DNA of 62,948 nt. It comes from Bordetella parapertussis (lineage in GTDB: Bacteria > Pseudomonadota > Gammaproteobacteria > Burkholderiales > Casimicrobiaceae). The notes under the pieces were generated by a model. It searched no databases. It was not told where the DNA came from and saw only the letters and a program-made list of their open reading frames with translations. Shown here piece by piece: positions 55,480 to 62,948 of the stretch; within the stretch, counting starts at the first letter, position 1; the number at the start of each line of letters is the position of its first letter. The position numbers were made by a program, and so were the translations under genes. The stretch is from the NCBI GenBank assembly GCA_943331295.2, contig CALQLA020000030.1:1-62948 (forward strand). The letters are read 5' to 3'.

Positions 55480-56325
55480 ATGGACGGCAAACGACGGTCG
55501 GCAATGGAATGGCTCCGGATCGCGGGCTTCGCCGCGGCCTGCGTCCTCACCACCGGGGCCGGGGCCACGACCTCCACCCTCGACGCCGCCGGCTTCGCCT
55601 ACAGCCTGCAGGGCAACACGGCGACGCTGTCGGTCGACGGCGTGCAGAACCTCACCGACCCGCCGCGCATCTCCGGCGAGCTGTTCCTCGAGCTGTGGGC
55701 GTTCCCGGTACCGTACGTCAACCTCAGCCAGAGCGGCTACCAGCAGATCGGCTACAAGCTGGCCTCGTACTCGCTCGGCCGCCTCGCCCCCGGCTACGTC
55801 TTCCGCTTCATGAATTCGGGCGCGATGCCGTTCACCCCGCCGCCGGCCGGAACCTGGTACATAACGTCGTTCGTCACCGAATACGACGCGTCCGCGATCA
55901 ATTCCGGCGGCTACTTGCCACGGGCATTTTTCGACTACGCCGCGCCGCTGTCGCCGCTCAGCTTTGCCGACGCGCCGCCGCCCGTGTCGCCCGAAGCCGG
56001 CCTGTGGTGGGACACGGCGCAGGTCGGCACCGGCTATTCGATCAACGTGAAGCACGGCGTGCTGGTGGTCACCGTCTACACGTACAACGAAGACGGCACC
56101 GCCACCTGGTACATCGCAAGCGGCCCGCTCACCAACAACGGCCAGGCCTTCACCGGCACGCTCAACCGCTACACCGGCGGCCCCTGCCTCCCCTGCGGCG
56201 ACGTGCGTCCGCCGGCACCCGCGGGAACCGGCGGGTCGATTACCATCAACTTCGCTTCGCCGACGGCCGGCACCGTCTACCTCCCCGGCGGGCGCGTCGC
56301 CCACATCGTTCCTGCGAGCTTCTAG
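55480..56325 (+). CDS. Exported protein with C-terminal Trp/Gly-rich module
   Basis: 281 residues, with a signal peptide through WLRIAGFAAACVLTTGAGATT. The middle part is beta-rich (LFLELWAFPVPYVNLSQSGYQ) with no recognised enzyme motif. The last 90 residues are the module GLWWDTAQVGTGYSINVKHG, VVTVYTYNEDGTATWYIA, then a CLPC pair. A diverged copy ends the protein at 3615. Such modules occur in exported proteins of related bacteria and may bind cell-surface polymers. ATG 55480 follows GGGAGA by 5 bases, and ATG 55504 is an alternative. Confidence 0.65.
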   Translation: MDGKRRSAMEWLRIAGFAAACVLTTGAGATTSTLDAAGFAYSLQGNTATLSVDGVQNLTDPPRISGELFLELWAFPVPYVNLSQSGYQQIGYKLASYSLGRLAPGYVFRFMNSGAMPFTPPPAGTWYITSFVTEYDASAINSGGYLPRAFFDYAAPLSPLSFADAPPPVSPEAGLWWDTAQVGTGYSINVKHGVLVVTVYTYNEDGTATWYIASGPLTNNGQAFTGTLNRYTGGPCLPCGDVRPPAPAGTGGSITINFASPTAGTVYLPGGRVAHIVPASF

Positions 56326-56359
56326 CGAGAACCACTCCGGGCCGGCGGCAGCCGCTGCG

Positions 56360-56773
56360 ATGATGCGCGGCCTGGGGCTTGCCGCGCTGTTCGCGGCCGG
56401 CACCTGCGCGGCAGCGGACTGGCGCGTCGTCGAGGCGCCGTCCTCGGCATCGCCGGGCATGGACTACGACGCCGCGCGCACCTACTACGAGCCGCCCTAC
56501 ATCACGACCTGGACGCGGGTCATGCTGCCGGCACCGGCGCGGCTGTCCAACGGCGTCGAATACCGGTCGACGCTGCAGAAGGTCGCCATCGACTGCAACG
56601 CGCGGACGTGGGCGGTGACGCGGTTCGAGTTCTTCGCCGGCGAAAAGCCCTCGGGCACGCCGGTCTACACCTACGCGCCGCCGCGCGAGGAGTGGGCGTT
56701 GCGGCCGGCGCGCGAAGGCACCAACGGCGCAATGCTGCTGCACGTGCTCTGCACAACACCCCGGCCCTGGTAA
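56360..56773 (+). CDS. Small exported protein, surface-adhesin E-like
   Basis: 137 residues, with a short signal peptide (GLAALFAAGTCAAA). The mature form DWRVVEAPSSASPGMDYDA, TRVMLPAPARLSNG, IDCNARTWAVTRFEFF follows the layout of the protein E-like family: an N-terminal Trp strand, a Cys in the middle (DCNARTW) and a second Cys near the end (VLCTTP). The similarity is in pattern only, and function is unknown. It is 34 bases after the previous gene and may share its transcript. Confidence 0.6.
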   Translation: MMRGLGLAALFAAGTCAAADWRVVEAPSSASPGMDYDAARTYYEPPYITTWTRVMLPAPARLSNGVEYRSTLQKVAIDCNARTWAVTRFEFFAGEKPSGTPVYTYAPPREEWALRPAREGTNGAMLLHVLCTTPRPW

Positions 56774-56842
56774 CCGCCGCGGGTGAACTCGGCGCCCGCG
56801 CGCCGGTCGAACCGGGCTCCTACCCCCTTGGGAATTCCAGCC

Positions 56843-57382
56843 ATGCACCGACTCCTCGCCGGCCTTCTGCTGTTCGCGGCTTCCATCCTGCCGGCAGCGG
56901 CGGCGCTGAACCCGGGCGACAAGGCTCCCGACTTCACCACGCAGGCGTCGCTGGGCGGCAAGGCGTTCACGTACGCGCTGGCCGACGCGCTGAAATCGGG
57001 GTCGGTCGTCCTCTACTTCTATCCGGCGGCCTTCACCGAAGGCTGCACGCTTGAAGCCCACCTGTTCGCGGAGGCGATCGACGAGTACAAGGCGCTGGGC
57101 GCGACCGTGATCGGCGTGTCGAACGACAACATCGAGACGCTCAACCGGTTCTCGGTCAGCGAGTGCCGCAGCAAGTTCGCCGTGGCGGCCGACACCACAG
57201 GGAAGATCATCAAGTCCTACGATGCGGTGCTCGTGCCCGTGATCGGCTACGCTAGCCGCACGTCGTACGTGATCACGCCGGACGGCAAGGTGCTCTACGC
57301 GCACAGCGACATGAAGCCCGACAAGCACGTCGAACTGACGCTCGCCGCGCTGAAGAAGTGGCGGGCGCAGCAGCCGCGCTGA
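56843..57382 (+). CDS. Periplasmic peroxiredoxin (AhpC/TSA/BCP type)
   Basis: 179 residues with a signal peptide (LLAGLLLFAASILPAAA), so unlike cytosolic BCP it works in the periplasm, reducing peroxides by thiol chemistry. The peroxidatic Cys68 is in YPAAFTEGCTLEAH. Cys108 (SVSECRSKF) sits where a resolving Cys can be. The preceding motif NPGDKAPDFTTQ is typical. The electron donor is not encoded nearby. ATG 56843 is chosen because it starts the signal peptide. Confidence 0.85.
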   Translation: MHRLLAGLLLFAASILPAAAALNPGDKAPDFTTQASLGGKAFTYALADALKSGSVVLYFYPAAFTEGCTLEAHLFAEAIDEYKALGATVIGVSNDNIETLNRFSVSECRSKFAVAADTTGKIIKSYDAVLVPVIGYASRTSYVITPDGKVLYAHSDMKPDKHVELTLAALKKWRAQQPR

Positions 57383-57426
57383 GCGGGGAAACCGAATCCG
57401 TTTCGTCCGCGAACGGGGACGGCCCG

Positions 57427-57459
57427 CCCGGGTTTCGCGTTCGCTCAACACCGGGCTGC
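57427..57459. repeat. CCCGGG-armed palindromic repeat (interrupted arm)
   Basis: CCCGGGTTTCGCG to CAACACCGGGCTGC. One arm has an inserted base, so this copy is decaying. It faces the copy at 57480, 20 bases away, in the same head-to-head layout as the pair at 40257 and 40311. Confidence 0.6.
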
Positions 57460-57479
57460 GCCGGGGCATCCGACCTGCC

Positions 57480-57513
57480 GTAGCCCGGGTTGAGCGCGAG
57501 CGAAACCCGGGGG
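57480..57513. repeat. CCCGGG-armed palindromic repeat
   Basis: GTAGCCCGGGTTGAGCG to GCGAAACCCGGGG, the canonical form. It ends 16 bases before the stop of the convergent ABC-2 permease gene and could terminate transcription from both sides. Confidence 0.7.
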
Positions 57514-57529
57514 GCGTGGCGCCCGACGC

Positions 57530-58666
57530 TCAGTCCAGCGTCCGCCGGTAGAAGCGCAGGCCGATCGCGATGACGGCGAACATGAACGCCGCGATGGGCC
57601 AGACGTGCGGCCACAACTCGGACAACGCGCTTCCCTTCAGCATCACGCCGCGGACCAGCAGCAGGAAGTGCGTGAGCGGCAGCACGTTGCCGATCACCTG
57701 CGCCCATTCCGGCATGCCGCGGAACGGAAACATGAACCCCGACAGCAGGATCGACGGCAGGAAGAAGAAGAACGTCATCTGCATCGACTGCAGCTGGTTC
57801 TGCGCGATCGACGAGAACGTGATGCCGAGCGTCAGGTTCGCGGCGATGAAGACGAACACCACGCCGTACAGTGCGACGACGCTGCCGTACATCGGCACGT
57901 TGAAGATCCAGCGCGACGCGAGCAGGATCAGCGTCACCTGCACCAGACCGATCATGATGTAGGGCACGATCTTCCCGGTCATCACCTCGATCGGCAGTGC
58001 CGGTGTCGACAGCAGGTTCTCGAACGTCCCGCGCTCGCGCTCCCGCGTCATCGCGAGGCCCGTCATCAGCACCATCGTCAGCGTCAGGATCGTGCCGAGC
58101 AGCCCCGGCACGATGTTGTAGGCCGTCACGCCTTCCGGGTTGTAGCGGCGCTGCACGCGCACGTCGACCGGCGGCGGTGCCGGCACCGCCCGCGCGAGCA
58201 CGCCGGCCAGGTCGCGGGTGAGCGCCGTCGACGCGAGCCGCTGCACCGCCTGCACGGCGTTCGACACGGCCGTCGGGTCGGAGGCGTCCGCCTCCACCAG
58301 CAGTTCCGGCGTCTCGCCGCGCATCAGCTGGCGCGAGAACTCGGGCGGGAACGTGATGACGAACTGCGCCTCGCCGTGCGCGAGCATCCGGTCGGCCTCG
58401 GCCTCGGTGCCGCCGCGCGCCACGATCCGGAAGTAGCCGGTGTTCTCCAGCGCCGCGACGAAGCTGCGCTCGAAGACGCCCGTGTCGGCGCCCAGGATCA
58501 CCGTCGGCAGGTTCTTCGGATCGGTGTTGATCGCGAAGCCGAACAGGATGAGCTGCATCACCGGGATGCCGATGATCATCGCGAACGTCAGCCGGTCGCG
58601 CTTCAGCTGGATGAACTCCTTCAGCAGGATGCCGACCCAACGCGAGAAGGAAAACCCGGCGGTCAC
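57530..58666 (-). CDS. ABC-2 type export permease (YbhS/YhhJ-like)
   Basis: 378 residues from GTG 58666. The protein has an N-terminal helix (LTFAMIIGIPVMQLILFGFAI), a large periplasmic domain (residues 45-175) and five C-terminal helices with ERGTFENLLSTPALPIEVMTGK and FFFFLPSILLSGFMFPFRG, as in YbhS, YbhR and YhhJ. It exports an unknown, probably amphipathic, compound with the ATPase and HlyD-like protein upstream. E. coli uses two such permeases; here only one is present, so it probably acts as a homodimer. A 97-base spacer with a CCCCCCGGGGGG palindrome separates it from the ATPase gene. Confidence 0.88.
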   Translation of the reverse strand: MTAGFSFSRWVGILLKEFIQLKRDRLTFAMIIGIPVMQLILFGFAINTDPKNLPTVILGADTGVFERSFVAALENTGYFRIVARGGTEAEADRMLAHGEAQFVITFPPEFSRQLMRGETPELLVEADASDPTAVSNAVQAVQRLASTALTRDLAGVLARAVPAPPPVDVRVQRRYNPEGVTAYNIVPGLLGTILTLTMVLMTGLAMTRERERGTFENLLSTPALPIEVMTGKIVPYIMIGLVQVTLILLASRWIFNVPMYGSVVALYGVVFVFIAANLTLGITFSSIAQNQLQSMQMTFFFFLPSILLSGFMFPFRGMPEWAQVIGNVLPLTHFLLLVRGVMLKGSALSELWPHVWPIAAFMFAVIAIGLRFYRRTLD

Positions 58667-58763
58667 TCGAGGGCCCCCACGCTTGCCGCGTTCGCGGCCG
58701 CGCTGCCCCCCGGGGGGGAGCAATTCCCGCCTTGGGACGGCCCGGCGGCGGGAATGACGGCCA

Positions 58764-59696
58764 TCATCCCTGCGCTCCATCGCCGGCGGTGGACATCAGG
58801 CTGATGAACACATCCTCCAGCCCCGCGTCGATCCGCTGCCACCGGTAGCGCATGTCGGCGGCCTGCGCCTCGACGGTCGCGGCGAGGAGCGCGGCGTCGC
58901 GACCGATGACGTGCAGCGTTCCGCCGAACTCGGTGACCTGGTCGACCCCCGCGAGCCGGCGCAGCGTCACCGCGAGCCCGGGCAGGTCGGGCCCCGTCAC
59001 CGACCACGCCGCGAGGTGCTGCTGCGCGACCACCTCGGCGGCGGTGCCGGTCGCGAGCAGCCGGCCCTCGAAGATGTACGCGAGGCGGTGGCAGCGCTCG
59101 GCCTCGTCCATGTAGTGCGTCGACACGAGAACCGCGATGCCGCGGGCGGCGAGCGCGTGGATCTGGTCCCAGAAGTCGCGCCGCGCCTTGGGGTCGACGC
59201 CGGCCGTCGGTTCGTCCAACAGCAGCAACTGCGGCTGGTGCAGCATGCACGCGGCGAGCGCCAGCCGCTGCTTCCAGCCGCCCGAGAGCGTGCCGGCGAG
59301 CTGGTCGCGGCGCGCGTCGAGTCCGAGGTCGGCAATGCAAGCCTGCACCGCGCCCCGGCGGCCGGGCACGCGGTACATCCGCGCCACGAAATCGAGGTTC
59401 TCGCGGATCGTGAGGTCGTCCCACAGCGAAAAGCGCTGCGTCATGTAGCCGACTTCGCGCTTGATCGCGTACGTCTCGCGGATCACGTCGAAGCCGAGGC
59501 AGGTTCCGCTGCCGCTGTCGGGCGTCAGGAGCCCGCAGAGCATCCGGATCGACGTCGTCTTGCCGCTGCCGTTCGGGCCCAGGAAGCCGTAGATCTCGCC
59601 ACGCTCGACCTTGAGCGTCAGGTCGCGGACGACGTGCTTGTCGCCGAAATGCTTGTTGATGCCGCGCACGTCGATCGCGGCGGCGCCCTCCGTCAC
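58764..59696 (-). CDS. ABC-2 type exporter ATPase (YbhF-like, single domain)
   Basis: A 310-residue ATPase: Walker A GPNGSGKTTSIR, Q-loop YMTQRFSLWDDLT, signature LSGGWKQRLALA, Walker B LLLLDEPTAGVDP, H-loop STHYMDEAERC. About 80 residues of the C-terminal DrrA-like extension follow. E. coli YbhF carries two ATPase domains in one chain; this one has one and would dimerise. GTG 59696 overlaps the stop of the HlyD-like gene (GTGA). Confidence 0.9.
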   Translation of the reverse strand: MTEGAAAIDVRGINKHFGDKHVVRDLTLKVERGEIYGFLGPNGSGKTTSIRMLCGLLTPDSGSGTCLGFDVIRETYAIKREVGYMTQRFSLWDDLTIRENLDFVARMYRVPGRRGAVQACIADLGLDARRDQLAGTLSGGWKQRLALAACMLHQPQLLLLDEPTAGVDPKARRDFWDQIHALAARGIAVLVSTHYMDEAERCHRLAYIFEGRLLATGTAAEVVAQQHLAAWSVTGPDLPGLAVTLRRLAGVDQVTEFGGTLHVIGRDAALLAATVEAQAADMRYRWQRIDAGLEDVFISLMSTAGDGAQG

Positions 59697-60667
59697 GGCT
59701 TGCCCACGGCGACCTCGACCGGCTGCCCGGGCCGGAGCTTCGGCGCATCGGCAGGGCCGGGCCGCGCCTCGACCAGGAACACGAGCTTGGCCCGCGATTC
59801 CCGGCTGTAGATCACGGGCGGCGTGTACTCGGCCTGCGGGGAGATGTAGGTGATCGCCGCGGCGATCGGCCCGGCGCAGCCGTCGCAGGAAAGCGTCACC
59901 GGCTGTCCCGGGCGCAGCGTGCCGACCATCGCCTCCGGCGCGAAGAAGCGGACCTTGACGTTGCCCGGCGGCAGCAGGCTCGCCACCGGCTGCCCGGCGG
60001 GCACCGACTCGCCTTCGCGGAAATAGGTGTCGTAGACGAGCGCCGCCGCGGGTGCGACGCCGGTCTTCTGCTCGAGCCGCACCCGCGCCTGCGCACGGTC
60101 GGCCTGCGCGGCCTCGATCTCCGCGCGCGCGGCCTGGATCTCCGGCTTGCGCCCGAGGCTCTGCAGCCCGACCTGCATCCCGGCACGCGCCTCGGCGACC
60201 CGCGCGGTGTCGCGGTCGACCGCGGCCTTCGCCTCGTCCTGCTTCGCCTGCGAGACGAACCCGGACTTGTACAGGCGCTGCGCCTGGTCGAACTGCAGCT
60301 GCGACAGGTAGAGCGCGGTGGCGGCGGTTTCGACCTGCGCGCGAATCACGTCGAGCTCGGCGGCACGCCGGCCCTCGCCCAGGTTCACGAGGCGGGCTTC
60401 GGCGGTGCGGATGCGGGCGTCGGCGGCGTCGACAGCCGCCCGCTCGGCCCGGTGGTCCAGCACGAACAGCGTGGCGCCGGCGGCGACCGTGGCGCCGCGC
60501 GCGACCGCCAGCCGGTCGAGGGTTCCGGCGTAGGGCGAGGCGACGTGCACGAACTCGGCCTCGGCATAGCCCTGAAGGACGCCGCGATCGTCCTTCGCGC
60601 AGCCGGCCGCGACGGCTGCCGCGCACAGCAGCGCGACCACCGAGTGCCGGAGCCGGACTCGCTTCAT
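59693..60667 (-). CDS. HlyD-family periplasmic adaptor lipoprotein (YbhG-like)
   Basis: A 324-residue adaptor with a lipobox (AAAVAAGC, Cys23). It therefore sits as a lipoprotein in the inner or outer membrane and bridges the exporter to an outer-membrane channel. The biotinyl-lipoyl-like half (VASPYAGTLDRLAVARGATV), a long coiled coil (residues 70-180: ARIRTAEARLVNL...IEAAQADRAQARVRLEQ) and the barrel part (VRFFAPEAMVGTLRPGQPV) are seen. It is first in the three-gene operon. ATG 60667 is supported by the signal sequence. No outer-membrane factor gene is linked. Confidence 0.87.
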   Translation of the reverse strand: MKRVRLRHSVVALLCAAAVAAGCAKDDRGVLQGYAEAEFVHVASPYAGTLDRLAVARGATVAAGATLFVLDHRAERAAVDAADARIRTAEARLVNLGEGRRAAELDVIRAQVETAATALYLSQLQFDQAQRLYKSGFVSQAKQDEAKAAVDRDTARVAEARAGMQVGLQSLGRKPEIQAARAEIEAAQADRAQARVRLEQKTGVAPAAALVYDTYFREGESVPAGQPVASLLPPGNVKVRFFAPEAMVGTLRPGQPVTLSCDGCAGPIAAAITYISPQAEYTPPVIYSRESRAKLVFLVEARPGPADAPKLRPGQPVEVAVGKP

Positions 60668-60805
60668 CGCGTTTCTTTCATCCCGATTTCCTCGCGCTCG
60701 CCTGGGCGGAGACCGCACCGCGATTCTACCGCGCGCCAATCGTGCGATCATGAGGGTAGCCGCGCCGACGGCGCGACGCCATCTTCCATCACGACTCTCG
60801 CCGCC

Positions 60806-62224
60806 ATGCCCAACGACCTTCCCTTTCACTCGCTGGCCAACCTGCAGGCTCACCTGCGTCGCGGCGACCTGTCGTCGGTGGAGATCGTCGAAGCCTGCCT
60901 CGACCGCATCGCCGCGTACGACACCCGGCTGCATGCCTTCATCGAAGTCTATCGCGACGAGGCGATCACGCTGGCGCAGGCCGCCGATCTCGAGCGCCAG
61001 GCGGGGATTCCGTGCGGCCCGCTGCACGGCCTGCCGATCGCGCTGAAGGACCTGCTGCACATCGCCGGCCGCCAGACGACCGCGGGCGCGAAAAGCTGGG
61101 AAGGCCGGATATCGGAGGACACCGCGACGGTCGTGACGAAACTCCTCGCCGCCGGCATGATCCCGCTCGGCAAGACGCACATGGTCGAGTACGCGTTCGG
61201 CGGCTGGGGCCGCAACCAGCCGATGGGCACGCCGTGGAACCCGTGGGACACGACGACGCACCGCGTCCCCGGCGGCTCGTCCTCCGGCTCGGCGGTGGCG
61301 GTGGCGGCGGGGCTCGCCCCCGCGGCGATCGGCTCGGATACCGGCGGCTCGATCCGGATTCCCGCATCGCTGTGCGGCCTGACCGGCCTGAAGACCACCT
61401 ATGGCCTCATCAGCCTCGCGCACGCGGTGCCGCTGTCGACGACGCTCGACTCGATCGGCCCGCTGACGCACTCGGTCGACGACGCCGCGCTGCTGGCGGC
61501 CGCGATGGCCGGCCCGGATCCGCAGGACCCCGCCACGCGCGACGCGCCGTGCATCGACTTCGCGGCGGCATTGACGGGCGAGATGGACATCCGCGGGGTG
61601 CGGATCGCGGTCCTCGCGCCGGACCAGTTCCCCGAAAATCCCGAGGCCGACGTGCTGGGCGTGCTGGGCGAGACCATCGTGGCGCTGCGCGACCTGGGCG
61701 CCAGCGTCGAGGAAGTGCGCTTCCCGCTCGACTTCGCGGACCTGATGCTGCGCAACGGCGCGCTGATCGCGGCCGAGGCGTATGCGCTCCATCGCGCTTA
61801 CATCGACGACGAGTCGCTGCCGATCGATCCCTGGGTGCGGAAGCGCACGCTCGCAGGGGGCAGGATCGGCGCCGCCGACTACATCGACGCGCTGGCGCAC
61901 CGCCGGCGCGCCGCGGCGGTGTACGCCGACTGGATGCGCGGCCGCGACGCGTTCCTGATGCCGACGCTGCCCATCGTCGCCACGCCGGTCGATGCCGTCG
62001 ACGAGGCGACGACGCCGCTTGCGAGCTTCACCCGGGCGGCCAACTACCTCGGCGCCTGCGGCCTGTCGCTGCCGGCCGGCTTCTCCGCCGGTGGCCTGCC
62101 GATCGGCATGCAGTTCCTCGGCGCGCCGTTCGCCGAGGCGATGCTGGTGCGCATCGGCCGGACGTTCCAGCACGCCACCGACTGGCACCTGCGCCGGCCG
62201 GACCTGTCCGGCTGGAAGAAATAG
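60806..62224 (+). CDS. Amidase signature family hydrolase (second copy)
   Basis: A 472-residue amidase with Lys81 (ALKDLLHIAG), a cis-Ser within GGSSSGSA (residues 156-163) and nucleophile Ser182 (DTGGSIRIP). It is of the longer, GatA-like type, but lacks other Gat-operon genes around it and the GatA-type tRNA contact motifs, so hydrolysis of a small amide is more likely than tRNA amidation. It diverges from the ABC-2 exporter operon and faces the pirin gene. Only 40 bases separate the two stop codons. It is not closely similar to the amidase at 16924 outside the signature region. Confidence 0.85.
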   Translation: MPNDLPFHSLANLQAHLRRGDLSSVEIVEACLDRIAAYDTRLHAFIEVYRDEAITLAQAADLERQAGIPCGPLHGLPIALKDLLHIAGRQTTAGAKSWEGRISEDTATVVTKLLAAGMIPLGKTHMVEYAFGGWGRNQPMGTPWNPWDTTTHRVPGGSSSGSAVAVAAGLAPAAIGSDTGGSIRIPASLCGLTGLKTTYGLISLAHAVPLSTTLDSIGPLTHSVDDAALLAAAMAGPDPQDPATRDAPCIDFAAALTGEMDIRGVRIAVLAPDQFPENPEADVLGVLGETIVALRDLGASVEEVRFPLDFADLMLRNGALIAAEAYALHRAYIDDESLPIDPWVRKRTLAGGRIGAADYIDALAHRRRAAAVYADWMRGRDAFLMPTLPIVATPVDAVDEATTPLASFTRAANYLGACGLSLPAGFSAGGLPIGMQFLGAPFAEAMLVRIGRTFQHATDWHLRRPDLSGWKK

Positions 62225-62264
62225 CGCGTCCGAACGGCGGGTCCGGCAACGGCGCGCGCGCCGT

Positions 62265-62948
62265 CTACGCGCCCGCCGCGCGCGTGAACGCGCCGCTCTG
62301 GTAATCGCGGACCGCCTGCTCGATCTCTTCCCGGGTGTTCATCACGAACGGCCCGTACTGCACGACGGGCTCGCGCAACGGGCGCGCGGCGAGCAGGATG
62401 AAGCGGCCGCCCGCGGGCCCGCCGGCGACCTCGACCGCATCGCCATCCGCCAGCACGCCGGCGGCGTGCTCGCCCAGCGGACGCGCCGCGCCGGCGGGGC
62501 CCACGGCGACGCTGCCCTCGAACACGTACAGGAACGCCTGGTGGCCGGCGGGAACCGGATGCGCGAAGCGCGCGCCCGCCGGCAGCGCGACGTCGAAGTA
62601 GAGCGGATCGGTGGTGATGCCCGCGACCGGTCCCGGCGTGAGCGCGCCGCCGGCCGCGAGCGTGCCCGCGATCACCTTGGCGCGGCCGCCGCCGGCCAAG
62701 TCGACGACCGGAATGTCCGCCGGCGGGATGTCGCGATACCCGGCGGGCTTCATCTTTTCCTTCGCCGGCAGGTTGATCCAGAGCTGGAAGCCGCGCATCC
62801 GGCCCTCTTCCTGCTGCGGCATCTCGGAGTGGATGATGCCCCGCCCCGCCGTCATCCACTGCACGCCGCCGCTCTTCAGTTCGCCGGTGTGGCCAAGATG
62901 ATCCTCGTGCCGCAGGTGGCCGTCGAGCATGTACGTGACGGTCTCGAA
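62265..62948 (-). CDS. Pirin-family bicupin (5' end beyond the window)
   Basis: The last 227 residues are present and the N-terminus is cut off by the window edge. The metal site HLRHEDHLGH and GIIHSEMP gives three His and one Glu, as in pirins (His-x-His...His-x-Glu). The second cupin (HQAFLYVFEGSVAVG) lacks metal ligands, as usual. Many pirins, such as E. coli YhhW, have quercetin 2,3-dioxygenase activity in vitro, but the cellular role is unclear. Confidence 0.88.
   Translation of the reverse strand, partial: FETVTYMLDGHLRHEDHLGHTGELKSGGVQWMTAGRGIIHSEMPQQEEGRMRGFQLWINLPAKEKMKPAGYRDIPPADIPVVDLAGGGRAKVIAGTLAAGGALTPGPVAGITTDPLYFDVALPAGARFAHPVPAGHQAFLYVFEGSVAVGPAGAARPLGEHAAGVLADGDAVEVAGGPAGGRFILLAARPLREPVVQYGPFVMNTREEIEQAVRDYQSGAFTRAAGA

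Noticed and set aside
58705..58716. CCCCCCGGGGGG palindrome between exporter ATPase and permease genes
   Set aside because: There is no loop and no T-run after it, and transcription must pass through to the permease gene. It is more likely a chance GC run than a terminator.

Overview
The window is a GC-rich (about 70 % by eye) chromosome stretch from a Gram-negative bacterium. It is most likely a betaproteobacterium of Burkholderiales type. The evidence is an mdtABC-like RND operon with a NodT-type outer-membrane lipoprotein, a PlsB acyltransferase, a 'translational machinery'-type small protein, Tat and lipobox signals, weak AT-poor promoters, and a dispersed CCCGGG-armed palindromic repeat between genes. 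The species cannot be fixed from the sequence alone. No rRNA, tRNA, transposase or CRISPR array was seen.

Layout. (1) 1-8.4 kb: the end of a proline-rich protein, a complete tricorn protease, two small exported proteins, a serine hydroxymethyltransferase-like protein lacking its central part, glycerol dehydrogenase, and a class III cyclase fused to a YHS metal-binding domain. (2) 8.5-10.4 kb: an ABC exporter. (3) 10.6-25.3 kb: a nitrogen-compound uptake and hydrolysis island. A likely promoter drives an HpxZ/AtzH-like protein, a Liv-type transporter (binding protein, permease, and one polypeptide fusing LivM, LivG and LivF), a cytosine-deaminase-like amidohydrolase, an amidase and an HpxW-like Ntn-hydrolase. 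Convergent to these is a Pot-type transporter operon, which diverges from a second amidohydrolase of the TrzN/MtaD type. HpxZ, HpxW and an amidase are the marks of oxalurate/oxamate or s-triazine-ring degradation, so the island probably imports and deamidates a ureide or N-heterocycle.

(4) 25.3-38.7 kb: a TPR regulator-like gene, a YVTN beta-propeller protein, and a 3120-residue Rhs/YD-repeat protein whose variable C-terminal tip carries the full aspzincin zinc-peptidase signature (HEFSH plus GTQDDAY). Part of this region is an old duplication: decayed pieces of the regulator gene, of the divergent promoter, and of the Rhs gene start are still readable. The tip and the YVTN gene are visibly less GC-rich than their surroundings.

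(5) 38.7-54.7 kb: an exported protein, a small conserved protein, PlsB, a DUF2256-(6-4) photolyase pair, and an RND efflux operon (adaptor, two pumps, outer-membrane factor) ending in a VanZ-like membrane protein. (6) 54.7-62.9 kb: small exported proteins, a periplasmic peroxiredoxin, a YbhGFS-like export operon (HlyD lipoprotein, ATPase, ABC-2 permease), an amidase, and a pirin that runs off the window end.

Two regulatory themes cross the regions. One is a direct-repeat box resembling the RstA consensus TACATNTNGTTACA, upstream of the Rhs gene, its decayed duplicate and the efflux operon. The other is the CCCGGG palindrome family, which sits at gene ends and in two cases supplies the stop codon.
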